Below are positions 16,418-24,862 of a stretch of DNA of 64,000 bases, one piece after another. The stretch is from NCBI GenBank assembly GCA_046346965.1, contig JAXMHB010000019.1, forward strand, positions 1 to 64,000, in the 5' to 3' direction. The notes under the pieces were generated by a model. The model searched no databases. It was not told where the DNA came from and saw nothing but the letters and a program-made list of their open reading frames with translations. The translations under genes and the position numbers were made by a program. Source of the stretch: JAXMHB01 sp046346965. Lineage in GTDB: Bacteria; Pseudomonadota; Gammaproteobacteria; Xanthomonadales; SZUA-5. Position 1 is the first letter of the stretch. Each line of letters begins with the position of its first letter.

Positions 16418-17473
16418 ATGACCTACCTCGCCAAACCCAAGCTGCACCATCCCAGCCTGAAGCCGAACGCGGTGGGTTTCACGCGGCGTGATTACGAGGG
16501 GCGCATCTCGACGCTGTGCGCGGGCTGCGGGCACGACTCGATCTCGGCCTCGATCATCCAGGCCTGCTGGGAGCTCGATATCGAGCCGCACCGGGTGGCC
16601 AAGCTGTCGGGCATCGGCTGCTCGTCGAAGACGCCGGACTATTTCCTCGGCCAGTCGCACGGCTTCAACACCGTGCACGGGCGCATGCCCTCGGTGCTGA
16701 CCGGCGCCCATCTGGCCAATCGCGAGCTGCTCTACCTCGGCGTGTCGGGCGACGGCGACTCGGCCTCGATCGGCATCGGCCAGTTCGTCCACGCCATGCG
16801 GCGTGGCGTCAACATGGTCTACATCGTCGAAAACAACGGCGTCTATGGATTGACCAAGGGGCAGTTCTCCGCCACCGCCGATCAAGGCAGCAAGAGCAAA
16901 AAAGGGGTGGTGAACACCGACAGCCCGATCGATCTCGTCAGCCTGGCACTGCAACTTGGGGCCAGCTTCGTCGGCCGCAGTTTTTCCGGCGACAAGCAGC
17001 AGTTGGTGCCGCTGATCATGGCGGCGATCCGCCACCGCGGCGCCGCTTTCATCGACGTGATCAGCCCTTGCGTGGCGTTCAACAACCACGCCGGCAGCAC
17101 CAAGAGCTACGACTACGTGCGCGAGCACAACGATGCGGTCAACCGCCTGGATGTCATCGAAGGTCGTGCGCCGATCGAGATCGAACAGGCGGATGGCACG
17201 CTGATCGAGGTCGCCCAGCACGATGGCTCGGTCCTGCGCTTGCGCAAAACCCACGCCGATTACGACCCGCGCGACCGCATCGGCGCGATGAACTTCATCG
17301 CACGCCACCATGCGCAGGGCGAGGTGGTCACCGGCCTGCTGTACGTGGACCCGGAGGCGGTGGACTTCCATCAGCATCTAGGCACCACCGAAACGCCGCT
17401 CAACCAGCTCGGCCCGGCGGATCTGTGCCCCGGCAGCGCGGCGCTGGCCAAACTCAACGCGGCGCTGCGCTAG
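16418..17473 (+). CDS. korB: 2-oxoacid:ferredoxin oxidoreductase, beta subunit
   Basis: 351 residues. Thiamine diphosphate-binding subunit: CAGCGHDSISASIIQA near residue 30, and the GDG...N motif GDGDSASIGIGQFVHAMRR followed by ENNGVYGLTKGQ. CVAFNNHAGSTKSYDYVREH is typical of KorB/ForB. No Fe-S motif of its own. Pairs with the gamma-alpha subunit encoded 211 bp upstream, from which it is separated by a repeat element. ATG at 16418 agrees with family starts (TYLAKPKLHHPS). Confidence 0.88.
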   Translation: MTYLAKPKLHHPSLKPNAVGFTRRDYEGRISTLCAGCGHDSISASIIQACWELDIEPHRVAKLSGIGCSSKTPDYFLGQSHGFNTVHGRMPSVLTGAHLANRELLYLGVSGDGDSASIGIGQFVHAMRRGVNMVYIVENNGVYGLTKGQFSATADQGSKSKKGVVNTDSPIDLVSLALQLGASFVGRSFSGDKQQLVPLIMAAIRHRGAAFIDVISPCVAFNNHAGSTKSYDYVREHNDAVNRLDVIEGRAPIEIEQADGTLIEVAQHDGSVLRLRKTHADYDPRDRIGAMNFIARHHAQGEVVTGLLYVDPEAVDFHQHLGTTETPLNQLGPADLCPGSAALAKLNAALR

Positions 17474-17565
17474 TCTCCACGCCGAGCGGCTCTGGCCGAC
17501 CGTGTAGGCTGCCGGGGGAGCGCTGCGAGCTTGGACGTGTGCTGCAGGAGTGAGGCGGTCGCGGG

Positions 17566-17991
17566 ATGAAGGCATCGACCGCGCTGCGTGCGGACATCCA
17601 GGCCCTGCGGGGTTATGCCGTGCTGTTGGTGCTGTTCCACCACGCCGGTGTGCTGCCCGGGCTGCAGGCCGGCTACCTCGGGGTGGACGTGTTCTTCGTG
17701 GTGTCCGGATTCCTGATCACGTCGATCATCCGGCGCGATCTGGAGGCCGGTCGCTTCGACTTGCTCAGCTTCTACGGCCGTCGCGCACGGCGGCTGTGGC
17801 CGGCGGCCTATCTGACCTTCGTCGCCACCACCGTCGCAGCAGCGTACTTGCTGGCGCACGACGAACTCCGTGACTACGCTTGGCAGTTGGCGGGGGCGGT
17901 CAGCTTCACGGCCAATTGGGTGCTGTGGCAGCAGTCGGGTTACTTCGAGGGCGCGGCGGTTCGGCGGCCTTGGGACGGGAGCTGGATCTGA
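17566..17991 (+). pseudogene. Acyltransferase-3 (OafA/YrhL) family, truncated
   Basis: 141 codons. Residues 8-120 match the N-terminus of membrane acyltransferases that O-acetylate LPS or other glycans: RADIQALRGYAVLLVLFHHAG, then GYLGVDVFFVVSGFLITS, then FYGRRARRLWPA. Intact proteins have 350-650 residues with ten or so helices and continue after YFEGAA with a conserved HTWSLAIEEQYY-like segment. Here the homology stops after EGAA and the frame ends 10 codons later, directly beside a GC-rich dispersed repeat (18025-18145). It is most simply a gene remnant. Confidence 0.75.
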
Positions 17992-18024
17992 GCCAGCGTC
18001 TGTGGACGCTGGCGCGCTGAACGA

Positions 18025-18145
18025 CGGCCAGAATCCGTGCCTGGCCTCCGGCGCTCTGACGCGTTCTGCAAACTGGCGACAACGCAGCGCAGTCGCCGCA
18101 CGGCTGGTCCCCTGACCCCTGCCCCCCGCCCCGCTTTTTGCTCCT
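18025..18145. repeat. GC-rich inverted-end element, right half
   Basis: Reads TGCAAACTGGCGACAACGCA, then GGCTGGTCCCCTGACCCC and CCGCCCCGCTTTTTGC, matching the right end of the element at 30130-30355 almost base for base. No left end is present, so the copy may have been truncated or may be the product of the rearrangement that cut the adjoining acyltransferase gene. Confidence 0.6.
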
Positions 18146-18176
18146 ACTACGCGCTCACGATACGCACGCGCTACCG

Positions 18177-19622
18177 TCAGTGCCCCTGCGTGCCGCCTAC
18201 GGTCAATCCATCCACGCGCAGCGTGGGCTGGCCGACGCCGACCGGCACGCTCTGGCCTTCCTTGCCGCAGACGCCGACGCCCTGATCGAGCTCGAGATCG
18301 TTGCCCACCATCGACACGCGTGTCAGCACGTCCGGTCCATTGCCGATCAGCGTGGCGCCCTTCACCGGCGCGGTGATGCGCCCGTCCTCGATCAGATAGG
18401 CCTCGGAGGCGGAGAACACGAACTTGCCGCTGGTGATGTCCACCTGGCCGCCACCGAAGTTGACCGCGTACAGGCCCTTTTTCACCGAGCGCAGGATCTC
18501 TTCGCGCTCGTGCGGGCCGGGGCGCATATAGGTGTTGGTCATGCGCGGCATCGGCAGGTGGGCGAAGGATTCGCGGCGACCGTTGCCGGTGCTGCGCGTG
18601 CCCATTAGGCGCGCATTGAGCTTGTCCATCAGGTAGCCCTGGAGGATGCCGTTCTCGATCAGCACGGTGCACTGACTGGGCGTGCCCTCGTCATCGACGC
18701 TGAGCGAACCGCGGCGGTCGGGCAGAGTGCCGTCGTCGACCACCGTCACCAGCGGGTGCGCCACCCGCTGACCAATGCGCCCGGAGAAGGCGCTGGTGCC
18801 TTTGCGATTGAAGTCGCCTTCCAAACCATGGCCGATGGCCTCGTGCAGCAGCACCCCTGGCCAGCCCGAGCCCAGCACCACGGTCATGCTGCCGGCCGGC
18901 GCCGGGATCGATTCCAGATTGACGAGCGCCTGGCGTACCGCCTCGCGCGCATGCGCCCGCGGCACATCGCCACTCAGGTACTCAGCCAGCGAGCGCCGAC
19001 CGCCGCCGCCAGAGAAACCGGACTCGCGGCGACCGTTCTGTTCGGCGATCACCTGGACGCGGAACTGCACCAATGGGCGCACATCGGCCGCAAGCGTGCC
19101 GTCGCTCTGCGCGATCAGCACGGTGTCGGCCTCGGCCGACAGACTCACCATCACCTGATGCACGCGCGGATCCAGTGAGCGCGTGTAGGCGTCGATCTCT
19201 TTGAGCAGCGCGACCTTGGCTTCCGCGCCCAGGGTGTCGATCGGGTCCACCGCCGCGTACAAGGCGCGTGTCGGCCGGCTGACCAGCGGCGCCTGCGTGC
19301 CATGCTGGCCGCTGCGGGCGATCGCGCGCGCGCTCGCCGAGGCTTCCAGCAGCGCGCTGCCGTCGATCTCGTCAGAGTAGGCGAAGCCGACTTTCTCGCC
19401 AGACACCGCGCGCACGCCCACGCCCTGCTCGATGCTGTGCGAGCCCTCTTTGACGATGCCGTCCTCCAGCCCCCAGCCCTCGTGGCGGGTGTGCTGGAAA
19501 TACAGATCGGCGCTGTCGACGCCAGGGCCGAGCAGCTGACCCAGGGCGGTTTCGACCGCGCTGAGCGACAGGCCCTGGGACAGAAACTGGCGTTCGGCCA
19601 GTGCAAGTGCATCAGTGCTCAT
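18177..19622 (-). CDS. tldD: TldD-family metalloprotease subunit
   Basis: 481 residues, the usual TldD length. The zinc motif HExxxH is seen as HEAIGHGLEGDF (His260, Glu261, His264). Other family marks: GSGWPGVLLHE, DDEGTPSQ, RRESFAHLPMPRMTNTYM, and the C-terminal GNGPDVLTRVSMVGNDLELD. With PmbA (TldE), TldD forms a heterodimeric peptidase that degrades unfolded peptides and matures microcin B17-like peptides and the CcdA antitoxin. No pmbA gene is in the window. Start at ATG 19622 (MSTDALALAERQ); the frame runs on upstream without a better start. Confidence 0.92.
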   Translation of the reverse strand: MSTDALALAERQFLSQGLSLSAVETALGQLLGPGVDSADLYFQHTRHEGWGLEDGIVKEGSHSIEQGVGVRAVSGEKVGFAYSDEIDGSALLEASASARAIARSGQHGTQAPLVSRPTRALYAAVDPIDTLGAEAKVALLKEIDAYTRSLDPRVHQVMVSLSAEADTVLIAQSDGTLAADVRPLVQFRVQVIAEQNGRRESGFSGGGGRRSLAEYLSGDVPRAHAREAVRQALVNLESIPAPAGSMTVVLGSGWPGVLLHEAIGHGLEGDFNRKGTSAFSGRIGQRVAHPLVTVVDDGTLPDRRGSLSVDDEGTPSQCTVLIENGILQGYLMDKLNARLMGTRSTGNGRRESFAHLPMPRMTNTYMRPGPHEREEILRSVKKGLYAVNFGGGQVDITSGKFVFSASEAYLIEDGRITAPVKGATLIGNGPDVLTRVSMVGNDLELDQGVGVCGKEGQSVPVGVGQPTLRVDGLTVGGTQGH

Positions 19623-19709
19623 GAGACTTCCAGCAGAGAGTAGGTGCGCGTGGTGCACAAGCCGGGCGGGCAGTGTGCCGCAGGGCCGATGGCCGCCGAG
19701 TGAAGCGGG

Positions 19710-20669
19710 CTATTCCGTGCGCTGCGAGCCGTAGGCGCGCAGCCGCCGGTAGCGGGCTTCGACCAAACTGCCGGTTTCGATGCGCTCGAGCGCGTCCAGC
19801 TGACGCAGCAACGCATCTTTGAGCGCGGCCGCCATCGCCGTCAGGTCGCGATGAGCGCCACCGAGCGGTTCGGCGATGACTTGATCGATCAAACCCTGCT
19901 GCAGCAGCCGGGCCGAGGTGATGCCGAGCGCATCAGCCGCTTCGCGCGCGCGCTCGGCGCTCTTGAACAAGATGGAGGCGCAGCCTTCCGGGGAAATGAC
20001 GGAATAAATCGCGTATTCCAGCATCAGTGTGCGATCGCCGACGCCGATCGCCAGTGCGCCACCCGAGCCGCCTTCCCCGATCACCGTGCAGACGATCGGC
20101 ACGCGCAGTTCGGCCATGATTTCCAGACTGGTGGCGATCGCTTCGGACTGGCCGCGCTCTTCCGCGCCTACGCCCGGATAGGCGCCCATGGTGTCGATGA
20201 AGGTCAGCACCGGCAGGCCGAAGCGCTCGGCCATGCGCAGCAGGCGCTGCGCCTTGCGGTAGCCTTCCGGACGCGGCATGCCGAAGTTGCGGCGCACCTT
20301 CTCCTTGGTGTCGCGCCCCTTCTCCTGACCGATGAACATCACCGGGCGACCGGCGATCCGCGCCAGCCCGCCGATGATCGCCGGATCGTCGGCGTAATGG
20401 CGATCACCCTTGAGTTCGTGGAACTCATCGAACACCAGCGGCAGGTAGTCGACCGTGTGCGGACGCAGCGGATGGCGCGCCAGCTGGGCGATCTGCCAGG
20501 GCGAGAGATTGGCGAAGATCGCCTCGGTCTTGATCCGGCACTTGTCCTTGAGCCGGCCGATCTCCTCCTCGATGTTCAGCGCGTTGCCCTGACTGGCATA
20601 GCGCAGCTCCTGGATTTTCGCTTCCAGTTCTGCGATCGGCTGTTCGAAGTCGAGAAAGGCTGGATTCAT
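19710..20669 (-). CDS. accA: Acetyl-CoA carboxylase carboxyltransferase, alpha subunit
   Basis: 319 residues. Begins FLDFEQPIAELEAKIQELR and carries GQEKGRDTKEKVRRNFGMP, GAYPGVGAEERGQSEAIA and GEGGSGGALAIGVGD, all conserved in AccA. Transfers CO2 from carboxybiotin to acetyl-CoA, giving malonyl-CoA, the extender for fatty-acid synthesis and also for the PUFA-like synthase encoded at 35.6-49.9 kb. In many gammaproteobacteria accA follows dnaE; here it lies between yqeY and tldD. ATG at 20669. Confidence 0.95.
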   Translation of the reverse strand: MNPAFLDFEQPIAELEAKIQELRYASQGNALNIEEEIGRLKDKCRIKTEAIFANLSPWQIAQLARHPLRPHTVDYLPLVFDEFHELKGDRHYADDPAIIGGLARIAGRPVMFIGQEKGRDTKEKVRRNFGMPRPEGYRKAQRLLRMAERFGLPVLTFIDTMGAYPGVGAEERGQSEAIATSLEIMAELRVPIVCTVIGEGGSGGALAIGVGDRTLMLEYAIYSVISPEGCASILFKSAERAREAADALGITSARLLQQGLIDQVIAEPLGGAHRDLTAMAAALKDALLRQLDALERIETGSLVEARYRRLRAYGSQRTE

Positions 20670-20781
20670 CGGCGGGCCGGATTCAAAGAGCGCGGCAGGA
20701 TACAACGCGACCGCCGCAAGCGTCTGGACGGCGGCGTATGGACGCGACGGTGAGCAGCCGGCCGTGGCCGGCTGCCAGGGT

Positions 20782-21240
20782 TCAGCCGAGCAGCGCCTTC
20801 ACGCGCGCACTGACGAGCTGCATGTCGGCCTTGCCCGCCGCACGCGGCTTGACCGCCGCCATCACCTTGCCCAGATCCTTGACGCCTACGGCGCCGGTCT
20901 CGGCGATCACCGCGCGTACCAGATCATCGATCTCGGCCTCGCTCATGCGCGAGGGCATGTAGGTTTCGATCACGGCGACTTCGGATTTTTCCTTGTCGGC
21001 CAGATCCTGGCGGCCGGCGGACTCGAACTGCTGGATCGAATCGCGCCGCTGCTTGAGCATCTTTTCCATGACCGCGAGCACTTCGGCATCGCCGAGCTCC
21101 GGTCGATCCCCGGTGCTGCGGGTGTCGATCTCGACCTGTTTGATCGCGGCCTGAATCAGGCGCAGCGTGGCCAGACGGTCCTTGTCGCCGCCCTTCATGG
21201 CGGCCTTGACGTCGTCCATCAAGCGGGCTTTGAGGCTCAT
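20782..21240 (-). CDS. GatB/YqeY domain protein
   Basis: 152 residues, single YqeY domain: SLKARLMDDVKAAMKGGDK at the start, RLIQAAIKQVEID, IETYMPSRMSEAEID and a C-terminal KADMQLVSARVKALLG. Resembles the tail domain of GatB of the amidotransferase; the stand-alone protein has an uncertain tRNA-linked role. It follows rpsU on the same strand by 101 bp, the conserved rpsU-yqeY pairing. Confidence 0.9.
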   Translation of the reverse strand: MSLKARLMDDVKAAMKGGDKDRLATLRLIQAAIKQVEIDTRSTGDRPELGDAEVLAVMEKMLKQRRDSIQQFESAGRQDLADKEKSEVAVIETYMPSRMSEAEIDDLVRAVIAETGAVGVKDLGKVMAAVKPRAAGKADMQLVSARVKALLG

Positions 21241-21341
21241 CGTGTGTCTCCTGGAAAACGACGACAGCCACCTGCAGTCAGCCTGCAGGCGGCGCTCGGA
21301 GTCGCATGACAGGACCCGGCGCGGGCGCGCCAGGCCGGTGC

Positions 21342-21557
21342 TCAATACATGCGCTGACGCTTGGTCACGTCGCGCGAGACGCGACGCAGATTGCGCTTGA
21401 CCGCAGCCGCGAGCTTGCGCTTGCGCTCCTGGGTCGGCTTTTCATAGAACTCACGGCGGCGCACTTCGCTGAGCACACCGGCCTTTTCGCACGAGCGCTT
21501 GAAGCGGCGCAGGGCAAACTCAAAGGGTTCGTTTTCGCGGACTTTAACGTTGGGCAT
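21342..21557 (-). CDS. rpsU: Ribosomal protein bS21
   Basis: 71 residues, the usual bS21 size. Starts PNVKVRENEPFEFALRRFKR and ends KRNLRRVSRDVTKRQRMY, matching the family throughout. Binds the platform of the 30S subunit and helps initiation. Divergent from tsaD (83-bp gap), the classic arrangement at the macromolecular synthesis operon. However, yqeY is followed by accA and tldD rather than by dnaG and rpoD. Confidence 0.97.
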   Translation of the reverse strand: MPNVKVRENEPFEFALRRFKRSCEKAGVLSEVRRREFYEKPTQERKRKLAAAVKRNLRRVSRDVTKRQRMY

Positions 21558-21640
21558 GGATACTCCGAGTTGTCACCGACTGGCGCTTGGCGCCGAGCGA
21601 GCCCACAATCATAACCCGGATTTGCCTGAACGATCAAAGC

Positions 21641-22666
21641 ATGCGTGTACTTGGCATCGAAACCAGCTGCGACGAGACCGGTGTGGCGGTCTATGACACC
21701 GAGCACGGCCTGCGCGCGCACGCTTTGCACACGCAGGCGGCGCTGCATCAGCAGTATGGCGGCGTGGTGCCGGAGTTGGCCTCGCGCGATCATATCCATC
21801 GCCTGCTTCCCCTGATCGATCAAGTGCTTGCAGAGGCCGAGCTGACCCGCCGCGACCTTGACGGCATCGCCTATACCGAGGGCCCGGGCCTGATCGGCGC
21901 GCTGTTGACGGGCGCCACGCTGGCCAAGACGCTGGCCTGGTCGCTGGCGATTCCGGCGCTCGGCGTGCATCACCTGGAAGGTCATCTGCTGGCCCCGCTG
22001 CTGGAGACGCCGGCCCCGGCCTTTCCCTTTGTCGCGCTGATCGTCAGCGGCGGCCACAGTCTGTTGATGGATGTGCAGGGCATCGGGCGCTACAGCTTGC
22101 TGGGCGACACCCTCGATGACGCCGCCGGCGAGGCCTTCGACAAGACCGCCAAGCTGCTGGGCCTCGGCTATCCAGGTGGCCCCGCGCTGGCGCGGCTGGC
22201 GGAGTCCGGCGATCCCAAGGCCTTTCGCTTCTCGCGGCCGATGACCGATCGGCCGACGCTGGATTTCAGCTTCAGCGGATTGAAGACGCAGGTGCTGCTC
22301 GCGGTCCAGGCGCAGCCGGACGCAAGCCGCCACGCCGACATTGCGCGCGGCTTTGAGGAAGCGGTGGTCGACACCCTGGTGTGGAAGTGCCTGCGCGCGC
22401 TGGATGAGAGCGGGCGTCAGCGACTGGTCGTCGCGGGCGGCGTCGGTGCCAATGTGCGACTGCGTGAGCGTCTGCACGTCGGTCTCGCCAAGCGCGGCGC
22501 CAGCGTCTACTTTCCGCGGCCCGCCTTCTGCACCGACAACGGTGCGATGATCGCGCTCGCTGGCGCCTTGCGTCTGGCCGCCGGTGAACGCGAGGATGCG
22601 GTGATCCGCGCGACGCCCAGACGCGATCTGGCCAGCCTGTATCCGCCTGCGGAGATGTCCGGATGA
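21641..22666 (+). CDS. tsaD: tRNA threonylcarbamoyladenosine transferase
   Basis: 341 residues. Starts MRVLGIETSCDETGVAVYD. Metal-binding His pair in GVHHLEGHLLAP, and nucleotide-binding loops GYPGGPALARLA and VAGGVGANVRLRERL, all as in TsaD. Acts with TsaB and TsaE to form t6A37 in ANN-decoding tRNAs; essential in most bacteria. The ATG at 21641 begins the conserved IETSCDET block; the in-frame upstream codons lack conservation. Its last four bases (ATGA) overlap the folB start. Confidence 0.96.
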   Translation: MRVLGIETSCDETGVAVYDTEHGLRAHALHTQAALHQQYGGVVPELASRDHIHRLLPLIDQVLAEAELTRRDLDGIAYTEGPGLIGALLTGATLAKTLAWSLAIPALGVHHLEGHLLAPLLETPAPAFPFVALIVSGGHSLLMDVQGIGRYSLLGDTLDDAAGEAFDKTAKLLGLGYPGGPALARLAESGDPKAFRFSRPMTDRPTLDFSFSGLKTQVLLAVQAQPDASRHADIARGFEEAVVDTLVWKCLRALDESGRQRLVVAGGVGANVRLRERLHVGLAKRGASVYFPRPAFCTDNGAMIALAGALRLAAGEREDAVIRATPRRDLASLYPPAEMSG

Positions 22667-23064
22667 GCTTGACGACGATCCTGATCAAGAATCTCAAGGT
22701 AGAGACGCTGATCGGCGTCTATGCACACGAGAAGCTGGCGCCGCAGACGCTGCGGCTGGATCTGGAGCTGCGCCTGGACGCGCGGCAGGCGGCGCGCAGT
22801 GACGAACTCGCCGACACCGTGGACTACGATGCGGTCTGCGGCCGCGTGCGCGAGTACTCGCGCCAGCACGCGCACGAACTGCTGGAGCGCTACACTCACC
22901 AGTTGGGCGGCGAGTTGATGCGCGTGTTTCCGCTGCGCAGTCTGTCGATCACCGCGTGGAAGCACATTGCCGGCTGGTTGCCGGCGGAGATCGCGGTGCG
23001 GGTCGAGCTCGACCGTGACGAGATCGCGCGCGCCCAGGCCGATGAAGACCGACTCAACGACTGA
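22663..23064 (+). CDS. folB: Dihydroneopterin aldolase
   Basis: 133 residues. VETLIGVYAHEKLAPQTLRL is the signature of FolB, with the pterin-binding Glu in the strand; TVDYDAVCGRVREY and LLERYTHQLGGELMR also fit. Splits dihydroneopterin to 6-hydroxymethyl-dihydropterin in folate synthesis. Coupled to tsaD by ATGA overlap and to the HPPK gene by a 23-bp overlap, so the three are translated as one unit. Confidence 0.93.
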   Translation: MSLTTILIKNLKVETLIGVYAHEKLAPQTLRLDLELRLDARQAARSDELADTVDYDAVCGRVREYSRQHAHELLERYTHQLGGELMRVFPLRSLSITAWKHIAGWLPAEIAVRVELDRDEIARAQADEDRLND

Positions 23065-23506
23065 CGGCGCCTCGGCGCTGCAGTTGCTGGTGCTGGGCAG
23101 CAATGAGCAGGCCGCGGGCCAGCTGGCTGCCGCGCGCGAGCAGTTGCAGCAGCAGTTCGAGTTGCTGGCAGCGTCGGCTTGCCTGCAGAGCGCGCCGATC
23201 CACGACGATGGCGCCCCGCCGTATCTGAATCAGGCCGTGCTGATCGCCACGGCGCTGCCGCCGACAGAACTCAAACAACGCTTGCGGGCGATCGAAGCGA
23301 GTCTCGGGCGCGTACGCCCGGCGCCGCGCCCGGGCCTGTGCCCGATCGACATCGATCTGGTGGCCGAGCTCGGCCCGCCGCTGACCGTGTGGGATCCGAA
23401 GAGCTGGAACTCCTCCTACGGTCGCAGTGTGATCCGCGATCTGATGGAGTTTGCAAAATGTAACAACATTGAAGGCTTTGTTCAGCCTCCAATTGATACG
23501 GTGTAA
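23042..23506 (+). CDS. folK: HPPK-like pyrophosphokinase (divergent)
   Basis: 154 residues. N-terminal VLGSNEQAAGQLAAAREQL corresponds to the GLGSNLGD start of HPPK. PPYLNQAVLIATALPPTELK matches the YLN..v..t.l.p..Ll segment, and CPIDIDLVAELG is the D-x-D magnesium motif (usual RPLDIDLLLYG). HPPK would add pyrophosphate from ATP to 6-hydroxymethyl-dihydropterin, the step after FolB. The region after DIDLV (about 45 residues) does not follow the usual LPHP..hERaFVL pattern, and the last 20 codons are much richer in A/T than the rest. The end may be replaced or the protein may have a changed role. Start ATG 23042 lies inside folB. Confidence 0.7.
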   Translation: MKTDSTTDGASALQLLVLGSNEQAAGQLAAAREQLQQQFELLAASACLQSAPIHDDGAPPYLNQAVLIATALPPTELKQRLRAIEASLGRVRPAPRPGLCPIDIDLVAELGPPLTVWDPKSWNSSYGRSVIRDLMEFAKCNNIEGFVQPPIDTV

Positions 23507-23615
23507 CGTTGACTTCTCTGAACCTAAGCTGAAAATGCCCGCTCGCAGTTCGGCATGGGGATGCCGACGCGGGTTCCGTTCGGTGAACGGTCATCTTTCT
23601 ACTGGGGATCTATCT

Positions 23616-24689
23616 ATGAAGTGCAGTCTTCGTGCGGTGGTGGGTGCGTTGTTGCTGGCTGGCGTAGGCAGTGCGTGGGCGGCGGGCAATCCGCTGTCGG
23701 TGGAACTGGTGGCGCAATCGAACAAGTCGATGCCCACGGAGTCCGTGCGTTGGCAGATCACCAACACCTCCAATGAAGCCGTGTACGTGCTGCGCTGGGA
23801 AACCCCGCTCGACGGCCTGTCGCGCTCGATCTTCGAAGTCAGCCAGAACGGCAAGCCGGTGCGCTACATGGACAAGATCGTCCATTGGGGCCATCCGGAA
23901 GCCAAGGATTTCGTCAAGATCGCGCCGGGCCAGACCTTGTCTGCCGACGTGAATCTGGCGGCCTCCTACGAAATGACGCAGGCAGGCGCCTACACCGTCA
24001 ATTTCGAGGGCCAGCTCTCGTACCTGATGGCTGAAGACCTGAAGAGCGGCCACGTCGAGGATCTGGGTGGTTCGCAGTTGGATGCCGACGCGGTGTCGAT
24101 CTACTCCCTCGGTCGCTCGCCCAGCTACTACCAGCAGCTGGGCACGGTGTCGGGCCCGGTCGCGGCGGTCAAGGCGGTCAGCTATGCCAGCTGCTCGTCC
24201 ACGCGTCAGACGCAGCTCGCCAGCGCGCACACGCAGGCCAAGAGCTATGCATCCAACTCGCTGAGCTATCTGAATGCCGGTACGCGCGGCGCGCGCTACA
24301 CCACCTGGTTCGGCAGCTACACCTCCAGCCGCTATGCCACGGTCAAGGATCACTACACCAAGATCAACAACGCGCTGAACAATGGTGCGGTGACCTACGA
24401 CTGCTACTGCACGCCGTCGAGCGCCAGCGCCTTCGCCTACGTCTATCCGAATCAGCCGTACATCATCCACCTGTGCAACGCCTTCTGGTCGGCCGCCAAC
24501 GCCGGCACCGACTCGCGCGGTGGCACGATCATCCATGAGATGAGCCACTTCACCGTCAACGGTGGTACGCAGGACTACGCCTACGGCCAGTCGGCGGCGA
24601 AGAGCCTGGCGACCAGCAACCCGACGCGCGCGATCTCCAACGCTGACAACCACGAGTACTTTGCCGAGAACACGCCGTTCCAGAACTGA
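23616..24689 (+). CDS. Secreted M35 (aspzincin) metalloendopeptidase
   Basis: 357 residues. Signal peptide (MKCSLRAVVGALLLAGVGSAWA). An N-terminal Ig-like propeptide domain (about 25-180) precedes the catalytic domain. Zinc ligands: His307 and His311 in IIHEMSHF and Asp320 in GTQDYAYGQ, the exact HExxH + GTxDxxYG signature of deuterolysin/peptidyl-Lys metalloendopeptidase (family M35). Several Cys (SYASCSS, YDCYC, LCNAF) probably form disulfides. Likely an extracellular protease that cuts before lysine or in basic peptides. ATG at 23616 follows GGGGATC. A TTGACT box (23509-23514) in the A/T-rich region upstream may be part of its promoter. A hairpin after the stop looks like its terminator. 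Confidence 0.92.
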   Translation: MKCSLRAVVGALLLAGVGSAWAAGNPLSVELVAQSNKSMPTESVRWQITNTSNEAVYVLRWETPLDGLSRSIFEVSQNGKPVRYMDKIVHWGHPEAKDFVKIAPGQTLSADVNLAASYEMTQAGAYTVNFEGQLSYLMAEDLKSGHVEDLGGSQLDADAVSIYSLGRSPSYYQQLGTVSGPVAAVKAVSYASCSSTRQTQLASAHTQAKSYASNSLSYLNAGTRGARYTTWFGSYTSSRYATVKDHYTKINNALNNGAVTYDCYCTPSSASAFAYVYPNQPYIIHLCNAFWSAANAGTDSRGGTIIHEMSHFTVNGGTQDYAYGQSAAKSLATSNPTRAISNADNHEYFAENTPFQN

Positions 24690-24717
24690 GTCTGGCGCTG
24701 CTGTGCGGCAAGACGGA

Positions 24718-24737
24718 GGGCGGGGAAACCCGCCCTT
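24718..24737 (+). terminator. Likely intrinsic terminator of the M35 protease gene
   Basis: GGGCGGG (24718-24724), GAAA loop, CCCGCCC (24729-24735), then TT and a loosely T-rich stretch (TGTTTC). Perfect 7-bp GC stem with a GNRA tetraloop, 28 bp after the stop codon. Confidence 0.65.
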
Positions 24738-24862
24738 CGCTGTTTCTGGCGACCGCCCACTTGGCGTTCGGTAGTTCAACGTAGCTGCGGAACACCACAC
24801 TAGCTGCGCGTTCACCCCCGCTTTGGCACACTGCGCGCTCTGACCCCGAGGTGCGCGCTGCG

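Noticed and set aside
23460..23540. Strong sigma-70 promoter before the M35 protease gene.
   Set aside because: TTGACT is present, but no good -10 box at 16-18 bp distance; mentioned only as a possibility in the gene entry.
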